Source: an uncultured Bacillota bacterium (GTDB lineage: Bacteria; Bacillota_I; Bacilli_A; RFN20; CAG-826). From it: 56,373 bases of DNA. The stretch is taken from positions 202,973 to 259,345 of the forward strand of contig CASEFL010000001.1 in NCBI GenBank assembly GCA_949287245.1, given 5' to 3'. The notes below the pieces were generated by a model, which made no database searches, was not told where the DNA came from, and was given only the letters and a program-made list of their open reading frames with translations. A program made the translations under genes and the position numbers. Positions 9,608 to 18,284 of this stretch are shown here, piece by piece; position 1 is the stretch's first letter, and every line of letters starts with the position of its first letter.

Positions 9608-9636
9608 ATTATAGAAAGCGCTTTCATTTTTGTATA
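9608..9636 (-). promoter_or_regulatory. Promoter with internal cre-type operator for the candidate small RNA
   Basis: A -35-like TATACA (9631-9636) and a perfect -10 TATAAT (9608-9613) are 17 bases apart. The spacer contains most of the palindrome TGAAAGCGCTTTCT (9613-9626), which matches the catabolite-responsive element (cre) bound by CcpA-type LacI-family repressors. An operator between -35 and -10 would repress. Confidence 0.55.
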
Positions 9637-9644
9637 GAGGGAAT

Positions 9645-10223
9645 TTATTTCAAAACATAAGTGACGTCTAAATGAGCCTCCACTCGGAGGTAACTTTCTT
9701 CCGAAAAGAAAATTTTTAAATCAAGATTCGCATTCGTTAATAAACCATCGCCATTAATTTGTGCGGTAAGAATCACCTCATCAAAAGTCAACTCAATTCC
9801 ATCAAAAGCAATTTCCCCTTCTAAGTCTTCTAGGCTACCTATGAATTCTTCTACATTCACTATAGCCCCAATACATAAAGCATTCTCGTGTTGATAAAAA
9901 GAAGCGTCATCCGGTATTTTCTCAAAGGAAGAAACATCCACAACAATCGCATCCATCCCTTCTGGATCACTTTCTTCGTATAAGATATCGCCTTCTTTTC
10001 CCATAAGAGAGGCAAGTTCTCCCTCGGATTCAACAATTGTCACAACGATGTCCATTTTTCCTACTGGTTCATATTTTGCATTTACGGTCTCTTGCGAATA
10101 GTTAGAAACTATTTCTAAAGCCTCTTCTTTGCTAATTTCTTTTCCAGGAAGACCGTATGCATTCCCACAACTAATGAGGAACAAACAAGGAAGAGTAAGA
10201 AAGACAAAAAGTTGTTTATTCAT
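9645..10223 (-). CDS. Putative lipoprotein, unknown function
   Basis: The 192-residue product has a lipoprotein signal (hydrophobic core, then LISC, cysteine at about residue 19). The mature part is acidic with alternating beta segments and no motif I can assign. Its size and layout resemble small surface lipoproteins that fold as one beta-rich domain. An AAAAGGGGG Shine-Dalgarno precedes the ATG at 10223 and a TATAGT box lies further upstream. Its position directly behind the membrane protein and the starch-binding-like genes suggests a role at the cell surface in the same block. Confidence 0.75.
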   Translation of the reverse strand: MNKQLFVFLTLPCLFLISCGNAYGLPGKEISKEEALEIVSNYSQETVNAKYEPVGKMDIVVTIVESEGELASLMGKEGDILYEESDPEGMDAIVVDVSSFEKIPDDASFYQHENALCIGAIVNVEEFIGSLEDLEGEIAFDGIELTFDEVILTAQINGDGLLTNANLDLKIFFSEESYLRVEAHLDVTYVLK

Positions 10224-10359
10224 AAAGAGCCCCCTTTTGCACTTTTACTATAGCAAATTAAAGAAAAAGGAAAAGTGTCTTTGTTTTCACTAGAATGACA
10301 AAGATAAATACACGAATAGTGAAGGAAATAACTAAGAATGAAAAGGATTTAAGAGAAAA

Positions 10360-10929
10360 TTACTTTTTAATGATTGCGGCCCCAAAAGAGGTTAAAGCAC
10401 CAGTTAAACCACAAATGGCAGGTAAATAACCACCAACTCCCAAAGTAAGAGAGGCCGCGCTAATGTTATTAATATTTAAAGCATTAACTAAATCAAGAAG
10501 GTCTTGACTCACTAAAGAAGGAATGCAGAAAAAGCCAATTCCCCCAACAAGCAAAGCAATTCCACTAACAAGAGCGAATACACGAGAAATTCCTGCCTTT
10601 TTCAATAAACGAGTAAGCAAAGCAAGAATGACCAAAAGTGCGCCAATTGCAAAAAGAATATAGAAAACAAGGACAGCCGTATTCGGATCGCTTGTGGTCA
10701 TGGAAATATGTTCATTTTCAATTGAAGTTCCAAAAGCAAGACCAAATCCCGTCATTAAAGCGGTAATTTCTTCGCTTACAACCTCCCCGTTAAGAGGATT
10801 GAGAAGTTTAAAATCAAACATTAAGGTATCAGCTGCAGGAGCGGCTAAACAAACAATAGCGGCGATAACACCAACAAGTAAGAAGATAACGGCAAGAAGG
10901 GAGAATTTTTTTGATTTCTTTTTTGACAT
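10360..10929 (-). CDS. Four-helix-type integral membrane protein, unknown function
   Basis: The start is set at the ATG at 10929, because GGAGG lies 5 bases upstream; the frame opens 4 codons earlier at TTG. The 189 residues begin with a Lys-rich stretch (MSKKKSKKF) and show four hydrophobic segments (about 9-32, 83-105, 112-140 and 165-187) with a soluble, mostly polar loop between the first and second. No enzyme motif is visible. It lies between a starch-binding-like surface protein and a lipoprotein in the same direction and may belong to that surface block. Confidence 0.7.
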   Translation of the reverse strand: MSKKKSKKFSLLAVIFLLVGVIAAIVCLAAPAADTLMFDFKLLNPLNGEVVSEEITALMTGFGLAFGTSIENEHISMTTSDPNTAVLVFYILFAIGALLVILALLTRLLKKAGISRVFALVSGIALLVGGIGFFCIPSLVSQDLLDLVNALNINNISAASLTLGVGGYLPAICGLTGALTSFGAAIIKK

Positions 10930-11000
10930 AAGAACCTCCAAATTTTTCTTTATTTTAAATAAAAATATATTAGTTTTGCAGAGTTTTTATAAAATTCTAC

Positions 11001-11025
11001 CAAAAAGGAGACCAAAACGGTCTCC
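11001..11025 (-). terminator. Rho-independent terminator of the 11036-12472 gene
   Basis: GGAGACC (11007-11013) pairs with GGTCTCC (11019-11025). The minus-strand transcript continues into five T residues. Confidence 0.85.
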
Positions 11026-11035
11026 TTATCTTTTC

Positions 11036-12472
11036 TTAAAGATGACGCGCTTTCTTCTTACGGTAAGAAAGATAAATACCTCCACCAATAAGAGTCAAAG
11101 CAAGAAGCAAAGCCCCAACAAGAAGAGTAATATCCGAGTTACTCATTCCACCTGCAAATGGTGCATATCCTGCTTCATTTCCCTTCCCATCAATAAATTG
11201 GCTAAGATATTCATAAGTTTGACCAATCGTTACACCTTCAATATCTGGAGCATTATAAACGAGGTTATATGTCCCTTCGGTAACGGTATCAATCGTGTTT
11301 TTGATCGTTTCCCACATGGTTTTACCCTCTGCGGTAGTTAACCAACAAACATCATCATTCACACGAATATAACTATGCCATAACTCAACAATTTCTAAGG
11401 CTGTAGCTCTATCCAAAGATTCCGCTTCCGTCCACCATCCACTTTCAGGATTTTCCTTTACACCATCTTGGCCCCAAATTGCATACACTCCATCTTCACC
11501 AATTTTTGTTGGATCAATAATTAAGTCAGGAGTTTGTGTTCCACTATTATTATGGAAAATAACACGGTTTACTTCGTATTCAGCAGGGAAAATCATGAAG
11601 TGAACGTTTTCATTATAGCGATAAGTAGGAATACCCATTTGCGCTTCGGCCCAAGGGAAAGGCTCCGCTCCAGAATCACTATTCCATCCATAGGCATGAG
11701 TGTATTCTCCTTCATGATAAATAACTAAATCATGCTCGGTACAAACTTCATATTTTCCATAAACGTTTGTATCTCCATTAACCACAAAGTTCGTGATTTG
11801 TGTTTCTAGTTCGGGATCGCTATACCATCCACGAAGAACATGATTTTCAACATACTTCCATGAAGGAGTATAAGTGCTTCCTTCTAAAGCTGTATCTTCC
11901 GCAATGACATCATTTCCGTTGTAATAAGTGATGGTAAACTCTTCAGGCTGAACCTCCGCAAGTTCCCCTTTTCGCCAAGCGTAAGCATCGCCATTATTGT
12001 CCTTCCAATTTTCCCAGCCATCTTTGACCGATAAAACATAGGTTCCAGATTTCTTAACTACCCAGTTATCGCCATCTGCCTTGCCAAAATACTCGGAATT
12101 TAAGCCAGCGGGATCTTCACATCCGCTTGCCCCTAGCCAATGTTTGTCCTCTTCTGATGTTGGAGAATACGCTTTAAATTGATTGCCTTCGTAAAGAGTA
12201 ATGGTAATGTCATACCATGTTTCATTTTCATAAGTATAACCTTCTCCAAAAGGCAAAGTGTCGCCTTGATTCCAACCTTGAGAAGTGCCAGTCCGCGGAT
12301 CAGTAAAGTCACCAATTAAACCATACTTAACCCAAGCCCACTCTTCTGATGCTGAATTTGTCTCACCTGCGGCGGCCTCCACCGTCAGTGGCGTAACTTC
12401 GCCATAAGAAGCGACACCAACTGCCAATCCTAGAAGTCCTACGAATAAGGTGAGGATAAATTTCTTCTTCAT
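11036..12472 (-). CDS. Anchored surface protein with starch-binding-like and InlB B-type modules
   Basis: The 478-residue protein has a signal peptide (cleavage near VEAAAG, about 34). Next comes a beta-sandwich module starting YGLIGDFTDPRTG (about 50-165) that resembles CBM48/SusE-like starch modules. An InlB B-repeat-like domain follows (about 177-240, with RGWYSDPEL), then a CBM26-like module starting DLVIYHEGEYTHAYGW (about 245-350) and a helical domain containing NDDVCWL (about 360-440). It ends in a membrane helix and YRKKKARHL tail, with no LPXTG. It is a paralogue of the next gene upstream. The role as a glucan-binding surface protein is inferred from the modules; no catalytic domain is present. 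Transcription is predicted from a cre-overlapped promoter. Confidence 0.8.
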   Translation of the reverse strand: MKKKFILTLFVGLLGLAVGVASYGEVTPLTVEAAAGETNSASEEWAWVKYGLIGDFTDPRTGTSQGWNQGDTLPFGEGYTYENETWYDITITLYEGNQFKAYSPTSEEDKHWLGASGCEDPAGLNSEYFGKADGDNWVVKKSGTYVLSVKDGWENWKDNNGDAYAWRKGELAEVQPEEFTITYYNGNDVIAEDTALEGSTYTPSWKYVENHVLRGWYSDPELETQITNFVVNGDTNVYGKYEVCTEHDLVIYHEGEYTHAYGWNSDSGAEPFPWAEAQMGIPTYRYNENVHFMIFPAEYEVNRVIFHNNSGTQTPDLIIDPTKIGEDGVYAIWGQDGVKENPESGWWTEAESLDRATALEIVELWHSYIRVNDDVCWLTTAEGKTMWETIKNTIDTVTEGTYNLVYNAPDIEGVTIGQTYEYLSQFIDGKGNEAGYAPFAGGMSNSDITLLVGALLLALTLIGGGIYLSYRKKKARHL

Positions 12473-12498
12473 GAATGAAATCTCCTTTTAATTCTTTT

Positions 12499-12536
12499 AT
12501 TTTAAGGATGGCTAGGTGTTTTAGCAAGCGCTTACA
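12499..12536 (-). promoter_or_regulatory. Promoter overlapped by a cre-type operator
   Basis: TTGCTA (12522-12527) and TAAAAT (12499-12504) are 17 bases apart. The palindrome TGTAAGCGCTTGCT (12523-12536) covers the -35 box. It fits the cre consensus and should allow repression by a CcpA-like protein. Confidence 0.65.
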
Positions 12537-12551
12537 TTTACTTTTTCAAAG

Positions 12552-12577
12552 AAAAAAAGGGCATTTCTGCCCTTCTT
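12552..12577 (-). terminator. Rho-independent terminator of the 12591-13955 gene
   Basis: AGGGCAGAAATGCCCT forms a tight hairpin followed by seven T residues on the minus strand. Confidence 0.85.
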
Positions 12578-12590
12578 TGAAAAGAAATGA

Positions 12591-13955
12591 TTAATTTTTC
12601 TTTTTCTTTCTTGTAAAGAAGAAGAGAAGGGCGAATACCAAAAGAAGTATCGCGCCTAAAGAAACACCAAGTGTGAGATAAAAACCATTTTGATAAGGAG
12701 ATAATTCAGATGGCCTTCCTTCCCCTTCAATTAAAAGAGATAAATAGGACATGGTTTCGCCAATGGTGCCTTCTCCATCTTTTACTCCATCAACAAGTGA
12801 GCTGGCAAGGCTATTTAAAGAAAGATATTTTTCTTTCAACACGTTCCAAGCTTCTGCGTCTTCTTCTAAATAACAAACATCGTTATTTATCCGCACTTCT
12901 TCTTGCCAATAGGTAACAAATGCAAGAGCGGAGTTTCTCGCCTCAGATTCCTCTAGAGTATACCAACCTTGATCATTCCCCCAAATAGGATAAGTGCCAT
13001 CTTCTAAAATCATGCTGTGATTAATGACTAAGTCCTCTGTTTGTGTGGCACTTATCGGATCATTAAAAATAATTCTTGAGGCTTCATATTCTGCAGGAAT
13101 CACAATTTTATGCACATTCCCCCATAAGCCATTCACACTCGTCATGCTTTCTCCTGGCCATGCTGTCCCAGTAGCCATAGAAACATCATTCCAATAATAA
13201 GCGTTACTTGCCTCCCCTTCGTGATAAATGACAAGGTCTGGACCAGCAAGAGAATATTTTCCATAAACTGAGGTTGCCTCTTCGACAAGAAAACCGGAAA
13301 CAATATAACTTTGATCATCCAAAGAAGGGTTTTTATACCATCCTTCTAGTACATAACCTTCTTGATAAACCCAATGGGGATTATAAATGGTTCCTACAAT
13401 CGCTTCATCGGTTTCAATAACCTCTTCCTCATGATAATAAGTAATTGTAACGCTAGCTAACTCGGTTACATTTCCTTTATCCCATACCGTCACCGTATCA
13501 TCTTTTGTCTCGGCTTGGTCCATTAAAGAGATTTCATAAACACCGGTTTCTAAGACCTTCCAGTTAGAATTCCATTTGTCGTTTTCATTTGCGAAAGTGA
13601 AATATTCTTCGTTTAATCCCCCGGTTTGATAACCAATCCACGTTCCGTTTTTAAAAACTTTGAATTCGTCACCTTCTTCTAGTTTTAAACTCCAGGTATA
13701 CCAAGTAATACCCGTTTCTTCATCGATAGTTTCCTCATCAAAAGGAAGAGTATCGCTAGAATTCCAATCTTGTGTATTCCCGGTTCTTGGATCGATAAAG
13801 TCACCAATTAAACCATAAGAATCCGGTTCAACAAGAGAACCTCCAAGCCCAGTATCGCTTGTTTCTGCCGCATCAACACTTATTAAATTAAGTGGGGCAG
13901 CTAGAAGTAACCCAAAAAGGGTTGTAAAGAAGATAGGAATCCATTTTCTTTTCAT
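12591..13955 (-). CDS. Anchored surface protein with starch-binding-like modules (paralogue of 11036-12472)
   Basis: The 454-residue product shares the whole layout of the neighbouring paralogue. It has a signal peptide (about 1-30), a first module with YGLIGDFIDPRTGNTQDW (about 48), an InlB B-type segment (about 175-235), a CBM26-like module with LVIYHEGEASNAYYW (about 240-330), a helical domain containing NNDVCYL (about 345-425), one membrane helix and a KKKKN tail. The two copies are clearly divergent, so the duplication is old or the copies are specialised. A separate promoter and terminator surround it. Binding to starch-like glucans is inferred from module similarity. Confidence 0.8.
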   Translation of the reverse strand: MKRKWIPIFFTTLFGLLLAAPLNLISVDAAETSDTGLGGSLVEPDSYGLIGDFIDPRTGNTQDWNSSDTLPFDEETIDEETGITWYTWSLKLEEGDEFKVFKNGTWIGYQTGGLNEEYFTFANENDKWNSNWKVLETGVYEISLMDQAETKDDTVTVWDKGNVTELASVTITYYHEEEVIETDEAIVGTIYNPHWVYQEGYVLEGWYKNPSLDDQSYIVSGFLVEEATSVYGKYSLAGPDLVIYHEGEASNAYYWNDVSMATGTAWPGESMTSVNGLWGNVHKIVIPAEYEASRIIFNDPISATQTEDLVINHSMILEDGTYPIWGNDQGWYTLEESEARNSALAFVTYWQEEVRINNDVCYLEEDAEAWNVLKEKYLSLNSLASSLVDGVKDGEGTIGETMSYLSLLIEGEGRPSELSPYQNGFYLTLGVSLGAILLLVFALLFFFTRKKKKN

Positions 13956-13973
13956 AACATTTCTCCGTTTTTG

Positions 13974-14001
13974 ATTTTAGTTCTTTTTAAAGCGCTTTCA
14001 A
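13974..14001 (-). promoter_or_regulatory. Promoter overlapped by a cre-type operator
   Basis: TTGAAA (13996-14001) and TAAAAT (13974-13979) are 16 bases apart. TGAAAGCGCTTTAA (13987-14000) overlaps the -35 box. The arrangement is nearly the same as at 12499-12536. Confidence 0.6.
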
Positions 14002-14029
14002 AGAAGGGAAAAAGAAAATTTATATAGCG

Positions 14030-15322
14030 TTAAAGACGGTTTTCTGCTTCTTGGTAAAGACGAGAGGTAATTTCTTGCGCTTTTTGGTAAATATCTTCTA
14101 CCTTTTCCCCTACATAAAATTTTCCCTCTTCATAAAGAATTTTTCCATTAATCATGGTTAAGGAAACAATATCTTTTGAACCACTATAAACTAGATTCCG
14201 TGCAAGATCATTTAAAGGCTGCATTGATGGCCGTTTTAAATCGCAAAGAATAAGGTCTGCCTTTTGTCCCACATCTAAGGTTAAACAATCGTGAAGTCCT
14301 AAAGCTTTTGCTCCTCCTATAGTTGCGGCTTTTAAAGCAAGCAAACCATCAAAAGCATCCGCCCGTCCTTCTTTAATCTTTTGTAAGACGGAAGCAAGAC
14401 GCATTTCATAAAACATGTCCAAAGCGTTATTGCTACCAGGACCATCCGTACCCAAAGATAAATTAATGTTTGCTTTTGTAAACTCTAAAAGAGGAGCAAT
14501 TCCCGAGGCAAGTTTTGCATTGCTTCCAGGACAAGAGACAATATGACATCCATGTTTTTGGAAAATCTCTATATCATGAGGAGAAAAATAAACGCAGTGA
14601 TATCCTCCTCCACCATAGTCAAATAGCCCTAAAGACTCCATATATTCTGTAGGAGTTAAGCCGTGGTGTCTTCTTTTACACGCTTCGACTTCCTCTTTTG
14701 TTTCGGAATTATGCGCCCAAGTAGGAAGTTTAAGTTCATGAGTAATTTTTGAAAGATTAATGAGCATTTTCTCGCTAGCAGTATATTCGGCATGAAATCC
14801 TGGAACAAAATAAGTTAAAGAATCTAGCTTGCTATTGCGGTTACGACATAAAGAGGCAAATTCATCTAAATCCTCGCCTTCGCCTTTTGGGGTTGCTACA
14901 AGAAGAAAACGGAACCCCATTTCTTCACCTGCCCTTGCAATTTCTTCCGGAAAATAATACATATCCGCAGAGGCAACAATTCCAGAAGTTAAATATTCTA
15001 AGATGGCTACTTTTGTCAGGGCATAAACATCGCCTTCCTTTAAATGATCTTCCAAAGGAAAAATTTTATCCTTAAGCCAAGAAGATAAAGGCAAATCATC
15101 CGAAGCACTGCGGGCAAAAACCATCGCAGAATGAGAATGACCATTTTTAAAACCGGGCAACAAAAGATTTCCTTTTCCTTCAATGACTCGGTCATAAGGG
15201 ATACTAGGAGCCTTTTTTCCTACATAAGAAATACGACGATCAGAAACGGCCAACTCTCCTTCTAGCACTTCACCCTTTTCAATATCTTTTAAAATCTTGA
15301 CGTTTTTAAATAAAATATCCAT
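14030..15322 (-). CDS. Amidohydrolase of the SAH/MTA deaminase (chlorohydrolase) family
   Basis: This metal-dependent hydrolase probably deaminates an adenosine-type substrate such as S-adenosylhomocysteine or methylthioadenosine. Metal ligands are visible in GHSHS (about 61-65), WAHNSETKEE (His, about 195), GGYHCVYFSP (His, about 235) and LGTDGPGSN (Asp, about 285). The length, 430 residues, fits the family. The start is placed at the ATG at 15322, which has TAGGAG 5-6 bases upstream and lies just behind the ribF stop; the upstream in-frame codons lie inside ribF. It is the last gene of a truB-ribF-amidohydrolase run. The exact substrate is not determined by the sequence. Confidence 0.88.
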   Translation of the reverse strand: MDILFKNVKILKDIEKGEVLEGELAVSDRRISYVGKKAPSIPYDRVIEGKGNLLLPGFKNGHSHSAMVFARSASDDLPLSSWLKDKIFPLEDHLKEGDVYALTKVAILEYLTSGIVASADMYYFPEEIARAGEEMGFRFLLVATPKGEGEDLDEFASLCRNRNSKLDSLTYFVPGFHAEYTASEKMLINLSKITHELKLPTWAHNSETKEEVEACKRRHHGLTPTEYMESLGLFDYGGGGYHCVYFSPHDIEIFQKHGCHIVSCPGSNAKLASGIAPLLEFTKANINLSLGTDGPGSNNALDMFYEMRLASVLQKIKEGRADAFDGLLALKAATIGGAKALGLHDCLTLDVGQKADLILCDLKRPSMQPLNDLARNLVYSGSKDIVSLTMINGKILYEEGKFYVGEKVEDIYQKAQEITSRLYQEAENRL

Positions 15323-15329
15323 AAATCTC

Positions 15330-16244
15330 CTATCGCAAGGAAGGAAGAGCATGATGTTTTGCCTCTTCTTTATCCTTTTTTAATTGTGCCTCAAGTTCAT
15401 CTAAGGAAGCAAATTTTTCTTCATCGCGCATGAAGGAAAGGAAGTCAACTTCAATTTCTTTTCCATAGCTTTCCTCATCATAACCAAGCAAATGCGTCTC
15501 AATACGGTTTTCTTTTAATAGACCAATTGTCGGATTTTTCCCCACATTCGTAATGGCGCGGTAAGGCTTCCCTTCAAGCCAGGCTATAGAAAAATACACA
15601 CCGGGTTTAGGAAGTAAATAAGAAGCATTTAAAGATAAATTCATCGTAGGAAAACCCATTTTTTTGCCATTATGGAAGCCAGGAATAATTTTTCCTTTCA
15701 CCGCGTAATAATGACCAAGCATAAAATTGGCTTTTTCAATCTCTCCCGCTTCTAAATAATTTCCAATAGTTTGGGTAGAGGCTTTCTCCCCATTTATACA
15801 AAAAAGAGGCACCTCTTTTAGAGAGAAAAATTCTCTTAAATAGGAAGGTGTACCTTCCGCGCCTTTTCCAAAACGATAATCCTCCCCAAAAACAAGAAGA
15901 GAGGGTTTTAATGGCAAAAGAACTTTTGTTAAGAACTCTTCTTTGCTCATCGCATAATAATCTTTACTTGGAGTCAAAATATAGGCAATTTCCACTCCAT
16001 TTAACGCAAAATAAGAAAGTTTATCTTCTAAACTTGTTAACACTTCTTTTCGTTTATGAATAGGAAGAATAAAAGAAGGAGGCTCTTCAAAAAGCAAAAC
16101 GGCAAGAGGATCAAATCCATCAAGACGCGCTTGTAAAATTACTCGTTGATGACCGCGATGCACTCCATCAAAAGTACCAAGAAGCAAAGTACCCACTTTT
16201 TCTTCTTTGATTTGTTCATTAAAAGGAAGATAAATTACTTTCAT
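15330..16244 (-). CDS. ribF: Bifunctional riboflavin kinase / FAD synthetase
   Basis: It converts riboflavin to FMN and FMN to FAD in the cytosol. The 304 residues show the N-terminal nucleotidyltransferase with GTFDGVHRGHQ (about 23-33) and a YILTPSKDYY-type second motif. The C-terminal riboflavin kinase has GKKMGFPTMN (about 193-202) and the usual TNVGKNPT segment. The ATG overlaps the truB stop (ATGA, 16241-16244), so the two are translationally coupled, as in many Firmicutes. Confidence 0.95.
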   Translation of the reverse strand: MKVIYLPFNEQIKEEKVGTLLLGTFDGVHRGHQRVILQARLDGFDPLAVLLFEEPPSFILPIHKRKEVLTSLEDKLSYFALNGVEIAYILTPSKDYYAMSKEEFLTKVLLPLKPSLLVFGEDYRFGKGAEGTPSYLREFFSLKEVPLFCINGEKASTQTIGNYLEAGEIEKANFMLGHYYAVKGKIIPGFHNGKKMGFPTMNLSLNASYLLPKPGVYFSIAWLEGKPYRAITNVGKNPTIGLLKENRIETHLLGYDEESYGKEIEVDFLSFMRDEEKFASLDELEAQLKKDKEEAKHHALPSLR

Positions 16245-17095
16245 AACCGAAAACCTCTAAGGCAAACATACATTCCTTTCTCTTCCTCTTTATATAAGGC
16301 AAGAGGACGATTTTGATAAGTAAAATATATTTTATCGCTTGGGTAGGAAGAATGAATTTTTCTCCCATTTTCCACAAGAAAAAGAAGAGAGGAATCTTGA
16401 ATATCAACATGATAGAAAGGAAGGATTTTTTCTACCTCAACAAAAGAAAAATCATTAATTTCATCTAACTTTTGCGCATATTTTAAAGAAATATTCCCGA
16501 TTGCGATTCGCCTTAAAGAAAGCAAATGACCAATGCGCGATAAATAAGAAGCAAAAGTTTCTCCCAAAACACGAATATAAGTCCCTTTAGAAACTTTAGT
16601 TTGAAAAGTGATGGTACATTCCTTTTCATCATAAGAAACAATTTTAAAAGAAAAAACACGAATCGGACGAGCCTTTCTTTCCTTCTCTTCCCCTTTTTGG
16701 AAATAACGATAAAGAGGGACACCATCTTTTTTAATTGCGCTAGTCATCGGAGGAATTTGTTCTTTTAAAAGAAGCATTTTCTTTGCTGCTTCTTCAAGTT
16801 CCTCCTTTTTGGGAAAGGAAAGATTCTCCTCTTTTATCCTATTTCCCGTTAAATCCCCTGTATTTGTTTGGATATTAAGTTTTAAAGTTGCTTCGTATTC
16901 TTTTTCTTCATCGGGAAGAAAAGGAAAAAACTTTGTTCCTTGTCCGATTCCGCAGATAAGTAAGCCTGTCGCAAAAGGATCTAACGTTCCTAAATGTCCC
17001 GCTTTTTTTGTTTTAAAAAGGTGCTGCAAATAATTGTCCACTTTTCTTGAAGTTAAACCTGCACTTTTATCAATAAGAAGAATGCCCTCTTTCAT
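16241..17095 (-). CDS. truB: tRNA pseudouridine-55 synthase
   Basis: TruB isomerises U55 in the T loop of tRNAs. The 284-residue protein begins with KEGILLIDKSAGLTS and has the catalytic aspartate in GHLGTLDPFATGLL (about residue 40). Later motifs typical of the fold, such as GTYIRVLGE (about 183), are present. No Shine-Dalgarno precedes the ATG at 17095. A TATACT box ends 7 bases before it, so the mRNA may be leaderless. Its promoter region overlaps that of the divergent TtcA-like gene. Coupled to ribF downstream. Confidence 0.94.
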   Translation of the reverse strand: MKEGILLIDKSAGLTSRKVDNYLQHLFKTKKAGHLGTLDPFATGLLICGIGQGTKFFPFLPDEEKEYEATLKLNIQTNTGDLTGNRIKEENLSFPKKEELEEAAKKMLLLKEQIPPMTSAIKKDGVPLYRYFQKGEEKERKARPIRVFSFKIVSYDEKECTITFQTKVSKGTYIRVLGETFASYLSRIGHLLSLRRIAIGNISLKYAQKLDEINDFSFVEVEKILPFYHVDIQDSSLLFLVENGRKIHSSYPSDKIYFTYQNRPLALYKEEEKGMYVCLRGFRL

Positions 17096-17102
17096 GTAGC
17101 AA

Positions 17103-17110
17103 AGTATAAT
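17103..17110. promoter_or_regulatory. Overlapping divergent -10 boxes of truB and the TtcA-like gene
   Basis: TATACT on the minus strand (17103-17108) and TATAAT on the plus strand (17105-17110) overlap by four bases. Binding of polymerase in one direction should exclude the other. Confidence 0.5.
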
Positions 17111-17129
17111 ACATTTGGAGTGATTAACG

Positions 17130-18242
17130 ATGAAAACAATTCGCCGTATCTTACGAAATCTCCGCCAAGCGGATGAAAAATTCTCTCTTATTCATGAAAA
17201 GGATAACATTGCTGTTGGTGTCTCGGGAGGGAAAGACTCTTTAGTTCTTCTTCGGGCGTTAAAAGAATATCAATATTATGGAGGCAAAAAGTTCAAACTT
17301 TTTCCTATTTTTATTGATTTAGGGTTTGGGGCAAATCCTACTTACCTTAAGGAATATTGCGCTTCTTTAGGTTTATCTTTAACCATTGATGATTCACGTT
17401 TTGTCTATGATGTTTTAAAAGAACATCAAGGAAACGATTCTCATCTTCCTTGCTCAATTTGTTCAAGGATGAAAAAAGCCGCTATAGCAAACGCAAGTAA
17501 AAAGCTTCACTGCAATGTTGTTGCCTTTGCCCATCATGCTGATGATGCCATTGAGACCATGTTTATGAACATGACTCATGGAAGCAGAGTCGCTACTTTT
17601 GCCCCAAAAATGTATTTAAAACGGGCCAATGTCCTATTTATTCGCCCTTTGTTTCTTGCTCGTGAATCCGATATTTCTTTAATGGCAAAGGAAGAAAATT
17701 TACCGATAATGCCTTCTTCCTGCCCTGCAGATGGGTATACCGAAAGAGAAGAAATAAAGAATTTTTTAGAAAATTACTACACAAAACATCCAGAAGCAAA
17801 AGAGAATTTTATCTCTCTTCTTTTAAATCAAGATGCTTTTTACCTTCCATTTTTAAGCGAAGAACTCACGTGGCGAAATAGCGCGTATTCTCTTAAGCCA
17901 ATAATCACTGCGGAAGACTTACGTTCTACTTCCTTTGCCACGCGTAAGAAAAAAGAAGGAGAAAGCGAATTTTTAGTTTTACAAAAAAATAAAGTTGTAG
18001 GAGAAATTCTTCTGACCTCTTTAGGAAGGAAACGTTATGAAATTAAACCCTACAAAGGAGAAGAAGAAGCCCTTATTTTCGCGATTGATTTTCTTATGAA
18101 TAAAAAAGCAAGAGAAGAAAATCCTCTTCTTTTTCTTTTGAAAGGGAAAAAGTCTCTGGCCTTAAAACTAGGTTTTGAAGAAACCATTGTTCAAGGAAAA
18201 AAGAGTTACCGAAAACGCATGAATCATGGTTTAACCCATTAA
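17130..18242 (+). CDS. TtcA-family PP-loop tRNA-thiolation-like enzyme with a GNAT-like C-terminal extension
   Basis: The N-terminal 230 residues match the TtcA family, which uses ATP and an iron-sulfur cluster to thiolate cytidine-32 in tRNA. Visible are the PP-loop SGGKDS (about 33-38), the CxxC pair in LPCSICSRMKK (about 110) and a third cysteine in PSSCPADGY (about 193), the expected cluster ligands. The C-terminal part (about 245-370) is not TtcA. It has a GNAT-like pattern: KVVGEILL, then a helix, then ALKLGFEET. The 370-residue length exceeds the family's usual 250-310. The ATG at 17130 has TTGGAG about 10 bases upstream. Single-gene transcript, bounded by a two-way terminator. Confidence 0.8.
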   Translation: MKTIRRILRNLRQADEKFSLIHEKDNIAVGVSGGKDSLVLLRALKEYQYYGGKKFKLFPIFIDLGFGANPTYLKEYCASLGLSLTIDDSRFVYDVLKEHQGNDSHLPCSICSRMKKAAIANASKKLHCNVVAFAHHADDAIETMFMNMTHGSRVATFAPKMYLKRANVLFIRPLFLARESDISLMAKEENLPIMPSSCPADGYTEREEIKNFLENYYTKHPEAKENFISLLLNQDAFYLPFLSEELTWRNSAYSLKPIITAEDLRSTSFATRKKKEGESEFLVLQKNKVVGEILLTSLGRKRYEIKPYKGEEEALIFAIDFLMNKKAREENPLLFLLKGKKSLALKLGFEETIVQGKKSYRKRMNHGLTH

Positions 18243-18272
18243 AAAAGGCGAGAAGCTCGCCTAGTTTTATAA
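18242..18272. terminator. Bidirectional terminator between the TtcA-like gene and rbfA
   Basis: GGCGAG / CTCGCC form a hairpin with A residues on one side and T residues on the other, so it can end both converging transcripts. Confidence 0.8.
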
Positions 18273-18284
18273 GAGAGGAATTTT

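Noticed and set aside
9553-9627. Open frame of 24 codons starting MKALSIIRATREEQF on the minus strand
   Set aside because: It has no ribosome-binding site, and its start lies upstream of the -10 box of the small RNA candidate, so it would not be on that transcript. The cre palindrome alone explains the conserved-looking start.
10694-11341. 215-codon open frame on the plus strand
   Set aside because: It runs opposite to two well-supported minus-strand genes and has no ribosome-binding site or family resemblance.
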